From: Streptomyces maremycinicus
Lineage (GTDB): Bacteria > Actinomycetota > Actinomycetes > Streptomycetales > Streptomycetaceae
Assembly (NCBI RefSeq): GCF_001184025.1
Contig: NZ_BBYG01000014.1
Location: forward strand, 310,001-374,000
Length of the DNA: 64,000 nt
Direction of reading: 5' to 3'
Made by a program: the position numbers and the translations under genes. The notes under the pieces were generated by a model that searched no databases, was not told where the DNA came from, and was given only the letters and a program-made list of their open reading frames with translations. Below, one piece after another: positions 1 through 8,345 of this stretch. Within the stretch, counting starts at the first letter, position 1. Each line of letters begins with the position of its first letter.

Positions 1-352
1 AGGCCCGCCCCGCGAGGGTCGGTTCCGGTGCGGAGGGCCGTTCGGCGGTGAGGGTCCAGCCGGTGTGCTCCGCGCCGGGGCCCAGTACCGGGCAGGCGGT
101 GACGGTCAGGGTGACGGACCGGCCGTCACGGTGGCGTACGACGACCGGCCGGGTCCACGCCGACGCCGGGAGCGGCGGGAGCTCCTCGGCGAGCAGATCG
201 GTCACCGCCCGCCCCGCGGCCTCCGCGGCCGTGTGGCCCGTCAGCAGCCGCGCACCTTCGCTCCAGCCCGTCACGATGCCGTGAGCATCGATGACCGCCG
301 CAGCGACGACATGCTCCATGTCGTCCAGAATGGTCCCATTGTTCCGGCGCAT
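1..352 (-). CDS. PAS-domain protein, N-terminal part (cut by window edge)
   Basis: The reverse strand from an ATG at 352 gives an open frame that runs off the left edge (about 117 residues visible). The text around residues 9-100 has PAS character: a short helix, then VIDAHGIVTGWSEGARLLTG, then a strand-rich end with GRSVTLTVTACPVLG. In Streptomyces such an N-terminal PAS usually leads into a SpoIIE/PP2C phosphatase or a histidine kinase, but the catalytic part lies outside the window, so the enzyme class is unknown. An in-frame ATG at 319 is an alternative start; neither start has a strong ribosome binding site. Confidence 0.6.
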   Translation of the reverse strand, partial: MRRNNGTILDDMEHVVAAAVIDAHGIVTGWSEGARLLTGHTAAEAAGRAVTDLLAEELPPLPASAWTRPVVVRHRDGRSVTLTVTACPVLGPGAEHTGWTLTAERPSAPEPTLAGRA

Positions 353-419
353 CAACCGCGACGGCCCGACCGGGGACGCACGGCGCTCCCCGGCCGCCCG
401 GGCCTCCGGCTCCCGTCGC

Positions 420-887
420 TCAGGCGCGGTGGGCGCGCAGCGCGTCGAGAGCGCGGTCCGCGTGGGTGTTCATCCGCAGCTCGCTGCGCACGACCTCCAG
501 GACGGTGCGGTCCTTCCCGATGACGAAGGTGACCCGCTTGGTGGGGGCGAGGGAGAAGCCGCGCTTCACACCGAAGCGTTCCCGCACCGCCCCGTCGGCG
601 TCGGACAGCAGCGGCATGCCGAGCGAGTGCCGCCCGGCGAACTCCTGCTGGCGCTCGACGGTGTCCCCGCTGATCCCGACGGGCCGGGCGCCCACTGCGG
701 CGAACTCGGCCGCCAGGTCACGGAAGTGGCAGGCCTCGGCCGTGCAGCCGGCGGTGAGGGCGGCGGGGTAGAAGAAGAGGACCACCGGCCCGTCGGCGAG
801 CAGGTCCGTCAGGCTGCGCACCGTGCCGGTCTCGTCCGGCAGCGCGAAGTCCTCGACGAGGTCGCCGGTCTCCGGAGCCTTGGTCAT
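420..887 (-). CDS. bcp: Thiol peroxidase of the Bcp/AhpC-TSA family (peroxiredoxin)
   Basis: This 155-residue protein has the peroxiredoxin fold signature with the Bcp cysteine pair: GCTAEAC, with peroxidatic Cys48 and resolving Cys53 five residues apart. Family members reduce hydrogen and organic peroxides in the cytoplasm using thioredoxin. The ATG at 887 is chosen over an upstream in-frame codon because GGAGGGG sits at the right distance. Its start overlaps the stop of the DoxX-like gene (ATGA at 884-887), so the two are probably translationally coupled and co-transcribed. The length is normal for Bcp. Substrate preference cannot be read from the sequence. Confidence 0.93.
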   Translation of the reverse strand: MTKAPETGDLVEDFALPDETGTVRSLTDLLADGPVVLFFYPAALTAGCTAEACHFRDLAAEFAAVGARPVGISGDTVERQQEFAGRHSLGMPLLSDADGAVRERFGVKRGFSLAPTKRVTFVIGKDRTVLEVVRSELRMNTHADRALDALRAHRA

Positions 888-1282
888 GACCGCCCCTCCG
901 TGATCTTCGCGGCGCCCGCACCGTCTGCGACGCTGCGGGCCCACATCACCAGGGGCACCTGGAACGGCAGCCGGGCCACGGCGGCGGCCTTGAGCGGGGC
1001 GGGGCGGTGCCGCCAGTCCCAGGCCATCTTGACGTTGGCGGGGAAGACGCCGACGAAGAGCCCGGCCGCGGCCAGCGCGGCCGTCCTGCGGGTCCGCGGC
1101 ACGGCCACGCCCGCCGCCAGGGCCAGCTCGGCGACGCCGCTGGCGTACGTCCAGGCCCTGGGCGATCCCGGCAGCGAGCGCGGGATGATCGCGTCGAACG
1201 GGCGCGGGACGGCGAAGTGGGCTACGCCCATGCCGGCCAGCAGGCCCGCCAGGAGCAGGGGTGAGCGTTCGGACCGGGACAC
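884..1282 (-). CDS. DoxX-like small integral membrane protein
   Basis: The 132-residue protein starts with GTG behind AGAGGAGGAACC. It has about four hydrophobic segments (LLLAGLLAGMGVAHFAV, the AELALAAGVAV stretch, AALAAAGLFVGVF, and a C-terminal VPLVMWARS segment), as in the DoxX/DUF4267 group. Some DoxX proteins associate with redox partners in the membrane, and here the gene overlaps a peroxiredoxin by four bases, so a linked role in peroxide or thiol stress is plausible. That link is inference. The exact substrate or partner is not known. Confidence 0.75.
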   Translation of the reverse strand: MSRSERSPLLLAGLLAGMGVAHFAVPRPFDAIIPRSLPGSPRAWTYASGVAELALAAGVAVPRTRRTAALAAAGLFVGVFPANVKMAWDWRHRPAPLKAAAVARLPFQVPLVMWARSVADGAGAAKITEGRS

Positions 1283-1433
1283 GGTTCCTCCTCTGATGAC
1301 CTGGCGCCCGACATTACTGGAGGGTAAGCGGGGATCCGGCGGCGGGGTCGCGAGGCGGGACCGGGGGTCGGGGCCCCCGCCAACTCGGCCGGGACGCGGC
1401 GGGGTTGCGGACTGCCGGCGATAGGCTGCCGCG

Positions 1434-1706
1434 ATGACCGTCTATCTGCTGTGGCACATCGGGCACCGCAACGAAGCCGGTGCGGGCGGGGCGCCCCTGC
1501 ACCGGGACGGGGACTCCGTGCGCGTCGACGAGGAGGACGGCGACGACGTCAAGCTGCTCGGCGTGTACTCCACACCCGAGAAGGCGGCGGAACGCAGGCG
1601 CCGGGCCCGGCTGCTGCCGGGCTTCGCCGACGAGCCGGACTGTTTCGTCATCGACGAGCACACCCTCGACGAGGACGAGTGGACCGACGGTTTCGTACGG
1701 CTCTAG
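1434..1706 (+). CDS. Small conserved acidic protein (DUF7336-like)
   Basis: A 90-residue cytosolic protein beginning MTVYLLWHIGHRN and ending in an acidic stretch (DEHTLDEDEWTDGFVRL). The middle part KLLGVYSTPEKAAERRRRAR resembles small proteins annotated in actinomycetes as DUF7336. The pattern (a beta strand, an H/Y-rich first line, then a helix with EKA and a final WTDGF) is characteristic, but no biochemical function is known to me. The region upstream (1283-1433) is divergent from doxX. Codon use is typical for the window. Confidence 0.75.
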   Translation: MTVYLLWHIGHRNEAGAGGAPLHRDGDSVRVDEEDGDDVKLLGVYSTPEKAAERRRRARLLPGFADEPDCFVIDEHTLDEDEWTDGFVRL

Positions 1707-2170
1707 GACGACACCCGGGCCCGTCCGGGGTTGGAACGGGTCCCCGTCGCGTCCGGGGCCGGGAGGGGTCCCCGTGGTGTCCGGGGGCCGGGAGGGGTCC
1801 CGGCGTGTCCGGGGCCGGGAGGGGTCCCGGCGTGTCCGGGGCCGGGAGGGGTCCCGGCGCATCCGGGGTGTGGCCGGACGCCCGGCGATGCACGCCGGTG
1901 CGGAACAGACGGTCGTGTGTGCGTTCGCCGGTGCCGGTGGCCACGCCCATGGCGGCGAGGGTCCGGTTCGGCCGGAACGGCGCTGCTCCCCTGCCCGTAC
2001 CGCCGACGGTCGCCCGGTTCCTGCCCGCGGGCTGCGCGAGCCGGTCCCCGGAGGGGCGTCGTCGGCCGTGGCCGACCTTGGCCGACTTCCGCGCCCGAGG
2101 CTCACGCGGGGAGACCGGTCGGCCGCTCGACGGCGCGCCGTCGGCCGTGGTGCGCTTCCGCGCCCGAGGC
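1707..2170. other. 464-base gap without a supported gene, mostly GC-rich repeats
   Basis: No credible gene was found between the small acidic protein and the MarR gene. The left part carries a tandem repeat at about 1751-1860 (annotated separately). The right part repeats a 19-base block, once at about 2086-2104 and again at 2155-2173, where the second copy contains the stop codon of the MarR gene. Long open frames here exist only because of the GC-rich repeats and read as arginine/proline/glycine strings. Confidence 0.6.
1751..1860. repeat. Tandem repeat, about four units of 27-28 bases
   Basis: Units begin at about 1751, 1779, 1807 and 1834, each starting GTCCGGGG and containing GGGAGGGGTCCC, with a degenerate fifth start at 1861. 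Spacing is 28, 28 and 27 bases. Each unit can form a short GGGACC/GGTCCC hairpin. No function is evident. Confidence 0.85.
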
Positions 2171-2686
2171 TCAGGCGCGGGGGGCGGTTGACTGTTCGGT
2201 GTCCTCCTCCACGGCGTACGCGAGGAAGTCGTCGACCATCCGGTGGAAGAGCGTGGCGAGCTGCCCCAGCTCCTCCGGGGACCAGTCGGCCAGCGCCAGC
2301 TGCATCCCCCGGGCACCCGCGTCCCGGACCCGGTCGACGGCGGCCCGCCCGGCCTCGGTGAGCTGGATCCGCTGGGCCCGGCCGTCGTCGGGGTCGGGAA
2401 CCCGGGTGACGTACCCCGACTTCTGGAGCTGCTGCACGGTGCGGGTCACGTGGGAGGCCTCCACGCCCAAACGCTGCGCCAGCTCCCCCGGCCGCAGCGG
2501 CTCGGAGTCGGCGACCTGCCGCAGCAGCGCCACGGCGGCGCGGTCCAACGGGACTCCGGCCAGCGTCATCAGCCGGTCGTGCCGACGGGCGCGGGTGCTC
2601 AGGTAGGTGATGCGCGTGAGCGCGCGCTCGATCTCGACCACTTGCGGAGTCGCGGCGGGGGGCAGCGGGAGCGGTTCGGTGGACAT
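2171..2686 (-). CDS. MarR-family transcriptional regulator
   Basis: A 171-residue winged-helix protein: an N-terminal helix (EIERALTRITYLSTRARRHD), a recognition region PGELAQRLGVEASHVTRTVQQLQKSGYVTR, then the wing with DPDDGRAQRIQLTEAG, followed by the C-terminal dimer helices. MarR dimers usually repress their own and adjacent promoters until a ligand binds. The ATG at 2686 is preferred to a GTG nine bases upstream. A palindrome at 2712-2729, 26 bases upstream, is a likely autoregulatory operator. No effector or target enzyme is directly adjacent; a related half-site occurs before the dehydrogenase gene near 20.5 kb. Confidence 0.9.
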   Translation of the reverse strand: MSTEPLPLPPAATPQVVEIERALTRITYLSTRARRHDRLMTLAGVPLDRAAVALLRQVADSEPLRPGELAQRLGVEASHVTRTVQQLQKSGYVTRVPDPDDGRAQRIQLTEAGRAAVDRVRDAGARGMQLALADWSPEELGQLATLFHRMVDDFLAYAVEEDTEQSTAPRA

Positions 2687-2711
2687 GGGTCCCACTTTAC
2701 CATCTCATTGC

Positions 2712-2729
2712 GTAACTCAAGTAAGTTAC
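2712..2729. promoter_or_regulatory. Palindromic MarR-type operator candidate
   Basis: GTAACT and AGTTAC are perfect inverted 6-base arms around a 6-base centre (CAAGTA). It lies just upstream of the MarR gene at 2171-2686 and overlaps where its promoter should be, as expected for autorepression. The ACTCAAGTAA core also occurs at 20500-20509. Confidence 0.55.
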
Positions 2730-2778
2730 CGAGCGTGAGCGCGACCCCCACGACGGACGGAGGACGTGCGAGGGAACG

Positions 2779-2830
2779 CCGTACGGACGACGCGCCGAGG
2801 GGACCGCCGTACGGACGACGCGTCGAGGAG
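2779..2830. repeat. Direct repeat, two copies with 28-base period
   Basis: CCGTACGGACGACGCG followed by a C/T-CGAGG extension occurs from 2779 and again from 2807 in the gap between the permease and MarR genes. Nothing else is recognisable in this gap apart from the MarR operator. Confidence 0.6.
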
Positions 2831-2910
2831 AACACCGCACGGAAGACACCTCTCACGGCACCGGGCTCGCACGCGGCCGGCCGTCCCTGCCCGGCGGTCC
2901 CCCCCCCGGC

Positions 2911-3987
2911 TCATATCCGGCCCGCGCCGCGCTCCCCCCTGAGCAGCCATGCCAGGTACGCGCCGCCCGCCACGCCCGTCACCACGCCGACCGGCAGCAG
3001 CGCCGAGCCGGTGAGGCGCTGGGTGGCCAGGTCGGCCGCGGACACCAGCAGGGCGCCGGTCCACGCGGCCGGCAGGAGGTTGGGCCCCGGCGCGCGCGTG
3101 ACCCGGCGCGCGAGCTGCGGAGCGGCCATCGCCACGAACGGGACAGGACCGGCCGCGGCGACCGCCATCGCGGTGAGACCCGTACCGGCGCACAGCAGGA
3201 CGAGGCGGCTGCGTTCCGGGGGCACCCCGAGCGCGGCCGCGGTGTCGTCGCCCATCTCCAGGAGGGTCAGCCGCCGGGCGTACACCAGCACGAGCGGGAC
3301 GAGCGCGACCAGGCCGAGCGCGGCGATACGGACGTCGGTCCAGTCCCGGGCGTTGAGCGAGCCGATCATCCAGCCCGCCGCCTGCGCGGCCTTGCCGATG
3401 TCGGCGCGCAGGTACAGGAAGCTGGTCACGGAGCCCAGCACGGCGGAAGCGCCGATGCCGACGAGGACGAGCCGGTAGCCGTGGACCCCCCGCCGCCAGG
3501 CGAGGAGATAGACGGCCGCCGCGGTGGCGAGGCCGCCGCAGACCGCGCCGAGCGCGGTCTGCGGTCCGCCCGCGTCGAAGAGGATGATCGCGACGAGCGC
3601 GCCGGCCGAGGCACCGTTGCCGAAGCCCATCACGTCCGGGCTGCCGAGCGGGTTGCGGGTGAGCGACTGGAACACCGCTCCCGCCAGGCCCGTGCCGAAG
3701 CCGACCAGGATCGCCACCAGGGCGCGGGGCAGCCGCAGGTCCGTCACGATGAACCCGGCGCCGGGCGGACCGCCGCCCGCCAGGGTGTCGAGCACCTCGG
3801 CGGGAGTGAGCCCGTAACCGCCCGTCCCGAGGGCGAGCACCAGGGTGCACGCGGCGAGCAGGGCGAGCACGGTGCAGGTCATGAGCGTGCGGCCGGCGCA
3901 GCGCAGGGACCAGCGGCCGGCCCGCAGCACGCCCGCGGTCCGCCGGTCCGGCCCGCCGTGCGTCCCGCGGTCTTCGAGCAGGCTCAC
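2911..3987 (-). CDS. FecCD-type ferric-siderophore ABC permease (second subunit)
   Basis: The 358-residue frame matches FecCD/BtuC permeases: a first membrane segment (LMTCTVLALLAACTLVLAL), the family motif DLRLPRALVAILVGFGTGLAGAVFQ, then TRNPLGSPDVMGFGNGA, about nine to ten hydrophobic segments, and a late PERSRLVLLCAGTGL/AGPVPFVAMAAPQLAR region. It would form the channel that moves ferric siderophore across the membrane with its partner permease and an ATPase. The GTG start at 3987 overlaps the stop of the upstream permease (GTGA), so the pair is coupled. No FecE-type ATPase follows; the next gene downstream is the MarR regulator. Confidence 0.93.
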   Translation of the reverse strand: MSLLEDRGTHGGPDRRTAGVLRAGRWSLRCAGRTLMTCTVLALLAACTLVLALGTGGYGLTPAEVLDTLAGGGPPGAGFIVTDLRLPRALVAILVGFGTGLAGAVFQSLTRNPLGSPDVMGFGNGASAGALVAIILFDAGGPQTALGAVCGGLATAAAVYLLAWRRGVHGYRLVLVGIGASAVLGSVTSFLYLRADIGKAAQAAGWMIGSLNARDWTDVRIAALGLVALVPLVLVYARRLTLLEMGDDTAAALGVPPERSRLVLLCAGTGLTAMAVAAAGPVPFVAMAAPQLARRVTRAPGPNLLPAAWTGALLVSAADLATQRLTGSALLPVGVVTGVAGGAYLAWLLRGERGAGRI

Positions 3988-5009
3988 AGCTGGGCCGCCG
4001 TCCGTCGCCGGACCAGGTGGATGAAGAGCAGGCCGCCGAGGAAGGCGGTGACCGTGCCGACCTCGATCTCCGAGGGCGCCGCGACGATCCGGCCGAGCAC
4101 GTCGGAGCCGAGGAGCAGGACGGGCGCGTAGAGCGCGCAGTACGGCAGGAGCCATCGGGGGTCCGGGCCGCAGAAGGCGCGGGCCGCGTGCGGAATCATC
4201 AGCCCGACGAAGCCGATCGGGCCACAGAGGGCGGTGGCGCCGCCGCACAGCAGGGTGACGGCGACGACGGACAGCACCCGCGTGCGGCGCACCCGCGTGC
4301 CGAGGGCGCGGGCGTGGTCGTCGCCGAGGGCGAGGGCGCCCAGCGGGCGGGCCAGGGAGAGCGCGAGGGCGGCTCCGGCCACGAGCAGCGGGAGCACGGT
4401 GAGCAGGAGGCCGGCATCGCGTTTGGCGAGGGTGCCGACGGCCCAGTACCGCATCTCGTCCAGGGTGCCCAGATCCCACTGCTGGAGTCCGTTGACGTAC
4501 CCGAACAGGGCCGCGTTGACGGCGGTTCCGGCGAGGGCCAGGCGGACCGGCGTCGCGTACCGGCCGCCGCCGAGGGCCTGGACGAGGGTGGCGGCCAGGG
4601 CGGCACCGGCGAGCGCGAACCACAGATAGCCGGTGAACGAGGTGATGCCCAGGACGCTGATGGCGGTGACGACGGCGGCCGCGGCGCCCGCGTTGACGCC
4701 GAGGAGGCCGGGGTCGGCGAGGGGGTTGCGGGTCAGGGTCTGGAGGAGACCGCCGCCCAGACCCAGCGCCGCCCCGACGGCCACGCCGATGAGCGTGCGC
4801 GGCAGCCGTAGGTCCCGCACGATCGCGTCGCTCTCGGTGCCGGTGGGGGCGAACAGGCCGGACCACACCTGGTGGAGCGGTATCTGACGGGTGCCCACGG
4901 CCAGCGAGAGGGCGGCGGCCGCGAGCAGCAGCGCCAGACCCAGCAGCAGTCCCGCGGCGCGGGCGGGGGGCCGTTTTCTTCCGGCCCGGGGATGCGATCC
5001 ATCGAACAT
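3984..5009 (-). CDS. FecCD-type ferric-siderophore ABC permease (first subunit)
   Basis: The 341-residue permease carries the FecCD hallmarks: RDLRLPRTLIGVAVGAALG, TRNPLADPGLLGVNAGAA, GPIGFVGLMIPHAAR near residue 260 and about ten membrane segments. It pairs with the overlapping downstream permease and, by context, imports the ferric catecholate made by the neighbouring genes. The iron box at 5014-5032 ends only five bases before the ATG and no Shine-Dalgarno sequence is visible, so the transcript may be leaderless, or the box may overlap the transcription start. No better internal start is apparent. Confidence 0.93.
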   Translation of the reverse strand: MFDGSHPRAGRKRPPARAAGLLLGLALLLAAAALSLAVGTRQIPLHQVWSGLFAPTGTESDAIVRDLRLPRTLIGVAVGAALGLGGGLLQTLTRNPLADPGLLGVNAGAAAAVVTAISVLGITSFTGYLWFALAGAALAATLVQALGGGRYATPVRLALAGTAVNAALFGYVNGLQQWDLGTLDEMRYWAVGTLAKRDAGLLLTVLPLLVAGAALALSLARPLGALALGDDHARALGTRVRRTRVLSVVAVTLLCGGATALCGPIGFVGLMIPHAARAFCGPDPRWLLPYCALYAPVLLLGSDVLGRIVAAPSEIEVGTVTAFLGGLLFIHLVRRRTAAQL

Positions 5010-5013
5010 GTGC

Positions 5014-5032
5014 TTAGCTTAGGCTAACCTAA
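5014..5032. promoter_or_regulatory. Iron box (DmdR/IdeR-type operator)
   Basis: TTAGCTTAGGCTAACCTAA is an almost perfect match (one mismatch) to the 19-base actinomycete iron box TTAGGTTAGGCTAACCTAA recalled for IdeR/DmdR1. It lies between the divergent permease genes and the siderophore operon, so one iron-loaded repressor site could switch uptake and biosynthesis together. The match is seen directly; the regulator is inferred. Confidence 0.9.
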
Positions 5033-5151
5033 CAACGGCTGTTGACGATTTCGTCGACCAAGTGCCGCCGTATGCCCAACCGCCGCCACAGGCATGCCTG
5101 TTGGCGTGCCCTGGGACGAAGACGAGGGGGAAAGATGACCGGAGGAACCGG

Positions 5152-6495
5152 ATGATCGCGGGCACGTCACCAAGCGTGCGGTCCGCCGACGCGCCCGGGA
5201 GCACCGACGACGCCGTACGGCCGCTGAGCATCACCGGCCCCCGGATCGCGCGACTCCTGGAGGACCTCGGCCGCCTGGACCCCGCCGACGCCGCAGGCCG
5301 CACGACGCTCACGGCCGTCTTCTGGAGCGAGGCCGAACGGCTCGGCACCCCGCTCGTGGAGGAGCTCGACGGGTGGCCCGGGCACCGGGCGGTGACGTTT
5401 GTGTGGCGCGGGCACCGGGCCACCCGTCAGGTGCTGCTGCACGCCAACCGCGTCATCGACCGTGACCGGCTCACCGACGGTCTGCTGGAACACGTGCCCG
5501 GCACCGACGTCTGGCATCTCGGGCTGCGGCTGCGGGCCGACCACCGGGGGTCCTACCGGATGGCCGCCGACGTCTCGGTCAAGGAACCGCCCACGGATCC
5601 GGGCCGGTTGCACCAGCGGCTGCGGTCACTGTCCGTGCACGCCGCCGCGGACCCGCTCAACCCGCGCCGGATGCCCACCCGTTGGAACGGCGCGGAGGCT
5701 TCGGTCTTCGCCCTGCCCGACGCGCCGCCCCGGCCCTGGGCCGAAGGGCCGGGCGGCGGGCCGCGGGGACGGGTGGAACGGCACCCGGTCGGCTCCTCGG
5801 CCCTCGGCGGCGACCGGGACACCTGGGTGTACCTGCCGCCGGGACACGACGGCGGGGACCGCACTCCGCTGCCCGTCCTGGTGCTGTGCGACGGCGACAT
5901 GTGGTTCGGCCGGCTCGGCCTCGGTCACACCCTGGACGCGCTGGTGGCCGACGGGACGCTGCCCCCGCTCGCCGTACTCGCCCCGGACGCCGTGGACCGG
6001 GACACCCGCTGGCGCGAACTGGGCGCGCGCGAACCGTTCGTGAGCTTCCTCGCGGACGAACTGCTCCCCTGGGCGGCGGACCGCCTGCCCCTGACCACCG
6101 ACCCGGCGCGGACCGTCGTCGCGGGCCAGAGCCTCGGCGCGGTCACCGCGCTGCATGCCGCGTACCGGCGCCCGGAGCGTTTCGGCAACGTGCTGGCCCA
6201 GTCCACCTCACTGTGGTGGCGGCCCGGTCTGCCGCCGCCCCGGGGTCCCAGACCACCGGTGTTCGGCGTGCCCTGGCTGGTCTCGCGGTACGCGGCCTCG
6301 GGCCCGCGGTCGGTCGCCGTCCACCTGGACGTGGGCCTGCACGAGGGCGCGATGGTCGACCACAGCCGCGCCCTGCACCGGGCGCTGGCCCGGGCGGGCC
6401 ACCGGGTCTCCTACGCCGAGTACAACGGCGGCCACGACTACGCCTGCTGGCACGGCGCGCTGGCCGACGGCCTGGTCCGGCTGCTCGGCACCTGA
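5152..6495 (+). CDS. fes: Fes-type enterochelin esterase (first copy)
   Basis: The 447-residue protein has the two-part Fes layout: an N-terminal beta domain (TFVWRGHRATRQVLLHANRV, then VPGTDVWHLGLRLRADHRGSY) and a C-terminal alpha/beta-hydrolase domain. The nucleophile elbow GQSLG places Ser327 and the late NGGHD motif places His428. Fes enzymes hydrolyse the trilactone of ferric enterobactin in the cytoplasm to release iron. The ATG at 5152 is chosen because GGAGGAACCGG precedes it. It leads the iron-regulated operon and is followed at once by the binding-protein gene. No signal peptide is present. Confidence 0.92.
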   Translation: MIAGTSPSVRSADAPGSTDDAVRPLSITGPRIARLLEDLGRLDPADAAGRTTLTAVFWSEAERLGTPLVEELDGWPGHRAVTFVWRGHRATRQVLLHANRVIDRDRLTDGLLEHVPGTDVWHLGLRLRADHRGSYRMAADVSVKEPPTDPGRLHQRLRSLSVHAAADPLNPRRMPTRWNGAEASVFALPDAPPRPWAEGPGGGPRGRVERHPVGSSALGGDRDTWVYLPPGHDGGDRTPLPVLVLCDGDMWFGRLGLGHTLDALVADGTLPPLAVLAPDAVDRDTRWRELGAREPFVSFLADELLPWAADRLPLTTDPARTVVAGQSLGAVTALHAAYRRPERFGNVLAQSTSLWWRPGLPPPRGPRPPVFGVPWLVSRYAASGPRSVAVHLDVGLHEGAMVDHSRALHRALARAGHRVSYAEYNGGHDYACWHGALADGLVRLLGT

Positions 6496-6554
6496 ACTCC
6501 CCTCACACCTCACACCTCACGCCTCACGCCTCCGTCATTCAAGGAGCTCATCCG

Positions 6555-7532
6555 ATGTCCTGTGCACGTACCTCCCGCCGGGCGGTGCTGTCGTCCGCCG
6601 CCGCCGTCGCGACGGGAGCCCTCCTGCTGTCCGGATGCGGCGCCGGCGGGAAGGACGCGGGCGCCGACGGCACGACGACGGGCACCCGCGCCGTCACCGA
6701 CGCGACCGGCCGCGAGGTCGACGTGCCGACCGCGCCCGCCAAGGTCGTGACGCTCAGCGAACCCACCCTGGACGCGGCCCTCGCCCTGGGCGTCTCGCCC
6801 GTCGGCGCCACCGCCGGACGCGGGCAGCAGGGCGTCTCCACCTATCTGGCCGACCGGGCGGGCACGACGCAGGTGGTCGCCACCGTCGCCGAGGCCGACC
6901 TGGAGAAGGTGGCCGCGCTGCGCCCCGACCTGATCCTCCTCGACGGGACGACGGCCGTGAAGAGCGAGGTCGCCAAGCTCCAGGCCATCGCGCCGACCGT
7001 GGTCACCGCCAAGCTGAACGAGGACTGGAAGAAGGCGTTCACCGCGACCGCCGACGCCCTGAACAAAAGGGCCGAGGCCGAGCGGATCCTCACCGGCTTC
7101 GAGACCGACGTGGCGGCGGCGAAGGCCAAGCTCGGCACGAACGCGGGCGCGGTCGTCAGCGTGGTGCGCTGGCAGAACGGGGCGCCCTCGGTGGTCGGCA
7201 AGGGCGTGGGACACGTGGGTTCCACGCTGACCTCCCTGGGGCTGACCCGCCCCGCGGACCAGCAGGGCGCGAGCGCCGGGCACAGCGAGCCGGTCAGCCT
7301 GGAGAAACTGTCCACCGTCGACGGGGACTGGCTGTTCTTCGGCACCCTCGGGGACCGGGCGGACGGCGCGAAGGCGTACGCCGAGGCGAAGAAGGTGCCC
7401 AACTTCGGCCGGCTGAAGGCCGAGCGGGCCGGGCATGTCGTGGTCGTCCAGGGCTCGGCGTGGAACAGCGCGGGCGGCCCGCTGGCGGCCGCCGTCGTCC
7501 TGGCCGATCTCACCGAGGCGCTCGCCCCGTGA
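6555..7532 (+). CDS. Ferric-siderophore-binding lipoprotein (FepB/FhuD type)
   Basis: The 325-residue protein begins with SRRAVLSSAAAVATGALLLS then a lipobox ending in Cys28, so it should be lipid-anchored outside the membrane; the twin arginines also suggest Tat export. The mature part is a class III periplasmic-binding fold: AKVVTLSEPTLDAALALGV, then LRPDLILLDGTTAVKSEVAKL, and a long middle helix. By position between an esterase and the DHB genes it most likely captures the ferric catecholate and hands it to the divergent permeases. AAGGAG precedes the ATG. Its stop overlaps the entA start. Confidence 0.93.
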   Translation: MSCARTSRRAVLSSAAAVATGALLLSGCGAGGKDAGADGTTTGTRAVTDATGREVDVPTAPAKVVTLSEPTLDAALALGVSPVGATAGRGQQGVSTYLADRAGTTQVVATVAEADLEKVAALRPDLILLDGTTAVKSEVAKLQAIAPTVVTAKLNEDWKKAFTATADALNKRAEAERILTGFETDVAAAKAKLGTNAGAVVSVVRWQNGAPSVVGKGVGHVGSTLTSLGLTRPADQQGASAGHSEPVSLEKLSTVDGDWLFFGTLGDRADGAKAYAEAKKVPNFGRLKAERAGHVVVVQGSAWNSAGGPLAAAVVLADLTEALAP

Positions 7533-8311
7533 GCGGCGGACTCGCCGGCCGGCTCGCCCTGGTGACGGGCGCCGGCCGGGGCATCGGGGCCGCCGTGGCC
7601 ACCGCCCTCGTCGAGGAGGGCGCCCAGGTCCTGGCCACCGACCTGGACCCGGCCGGGCCCCGGTCGCTCGCCGCGGAACACCCGGGCCGGGTGACCGCCC
7701 GCGCGCTGGACGTCACCGACGCGGCGGCGGTGGAGACCCTGGTCGAGGAGGCGGAGAACGAGCTGGGTCCGCTGGACATCGCCGTCAACGTGGCCGGGAT
7801 CCTGCGGAGTTCGGCGGTCGTGGACCTGGCCGACGAGGACTGGGCGGCGATCTTCGCGGTCAACGCCGGGGGTGTCCTCCACGTCTCGCGCGCGGCCGCC
7901 CGCCGGATGACCGCGCGCGGCAGGGGCTCCATCGTCACCGTCGCCTCCAACGCGGCCGGCGTCCCGCGCGCGGGCCTGGCCGCCTACGCCGCCTCCAAGG
8001 CCGCCGCCGTCATGTTCACCAAGTGCCTGGGGCTGGAGGTCGCCGCGCGCGGCGTGCGCTGCAACACGGTCTCCCCCGGCTCCACCCTCACCGACATGCA
8101 GCGCGCCCTGTGGAACGGCGACGACGCCGAGGCGGCGGCCCGGCGCGTCGTCGAGGGCGACCTCGCCACCCACCGCACCGGCATCCCGCTGGGCCGCATC
8201 GCCGCACCGGCCGACGTCGCCGACGCCGTCGTGTTCCTGGTCTCCGACCGCGCCCGGCACATCACCATGCACGACCTGTACGTGGACGGCGGCGCCACCC
8301 TCCGGGCCTGA
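7529..8311 (+). CDS. entA: 2,3-dihydro-2,3-dihydroxybenzoate dehydrogenase
   Basis: A 260-residue short-chain dehydrogenase with the NAD-binding TGAGRGIG at residues 13-20, NVAGI, and the Ser140/Tyr153/Lys157 catalytic set (YAASK). The variant ending HITMHDLYVDGGATL is typical of EntA/DhbA. It would oxidise 2,3-dihydro-2,3-dihydroxybenzoate to 2,3-dihydroxybenzoate (DHB), the last step of DHB synthesis. GTG at 7529 overlaps the preceding stop by GTGA. Family assignment as SDR is certain; the EntA role is supported by the adjacent entC, entE and entB. Confidence 0.95.
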   Translation: MSGGLAGRLALVTGAGRGIGAAVATALVEEGAQVLATDLDPAGPRSLAAEHPGRVTARALDVTDAAAVETLVEEAENELGPLDIAVNVAGILRSSAVVDLADEDWAAIFAVNAGGVLHVSRAAARRMTARGRGSIVTVASNAAGVPRAGLAAYAASKAAAVMFTKCLGLEVAARGVRCNTVSPGSTLTDMQRALWNGDDAEAAARRVVEGDLATHRTGIPLGRIAAPADVADAVVFLVSDRARHITMHDLYVDGGATLRA

Positions 8312-8345
8312 TCCCCACCCGCACGTCCCCCACTGGAGACACCAC

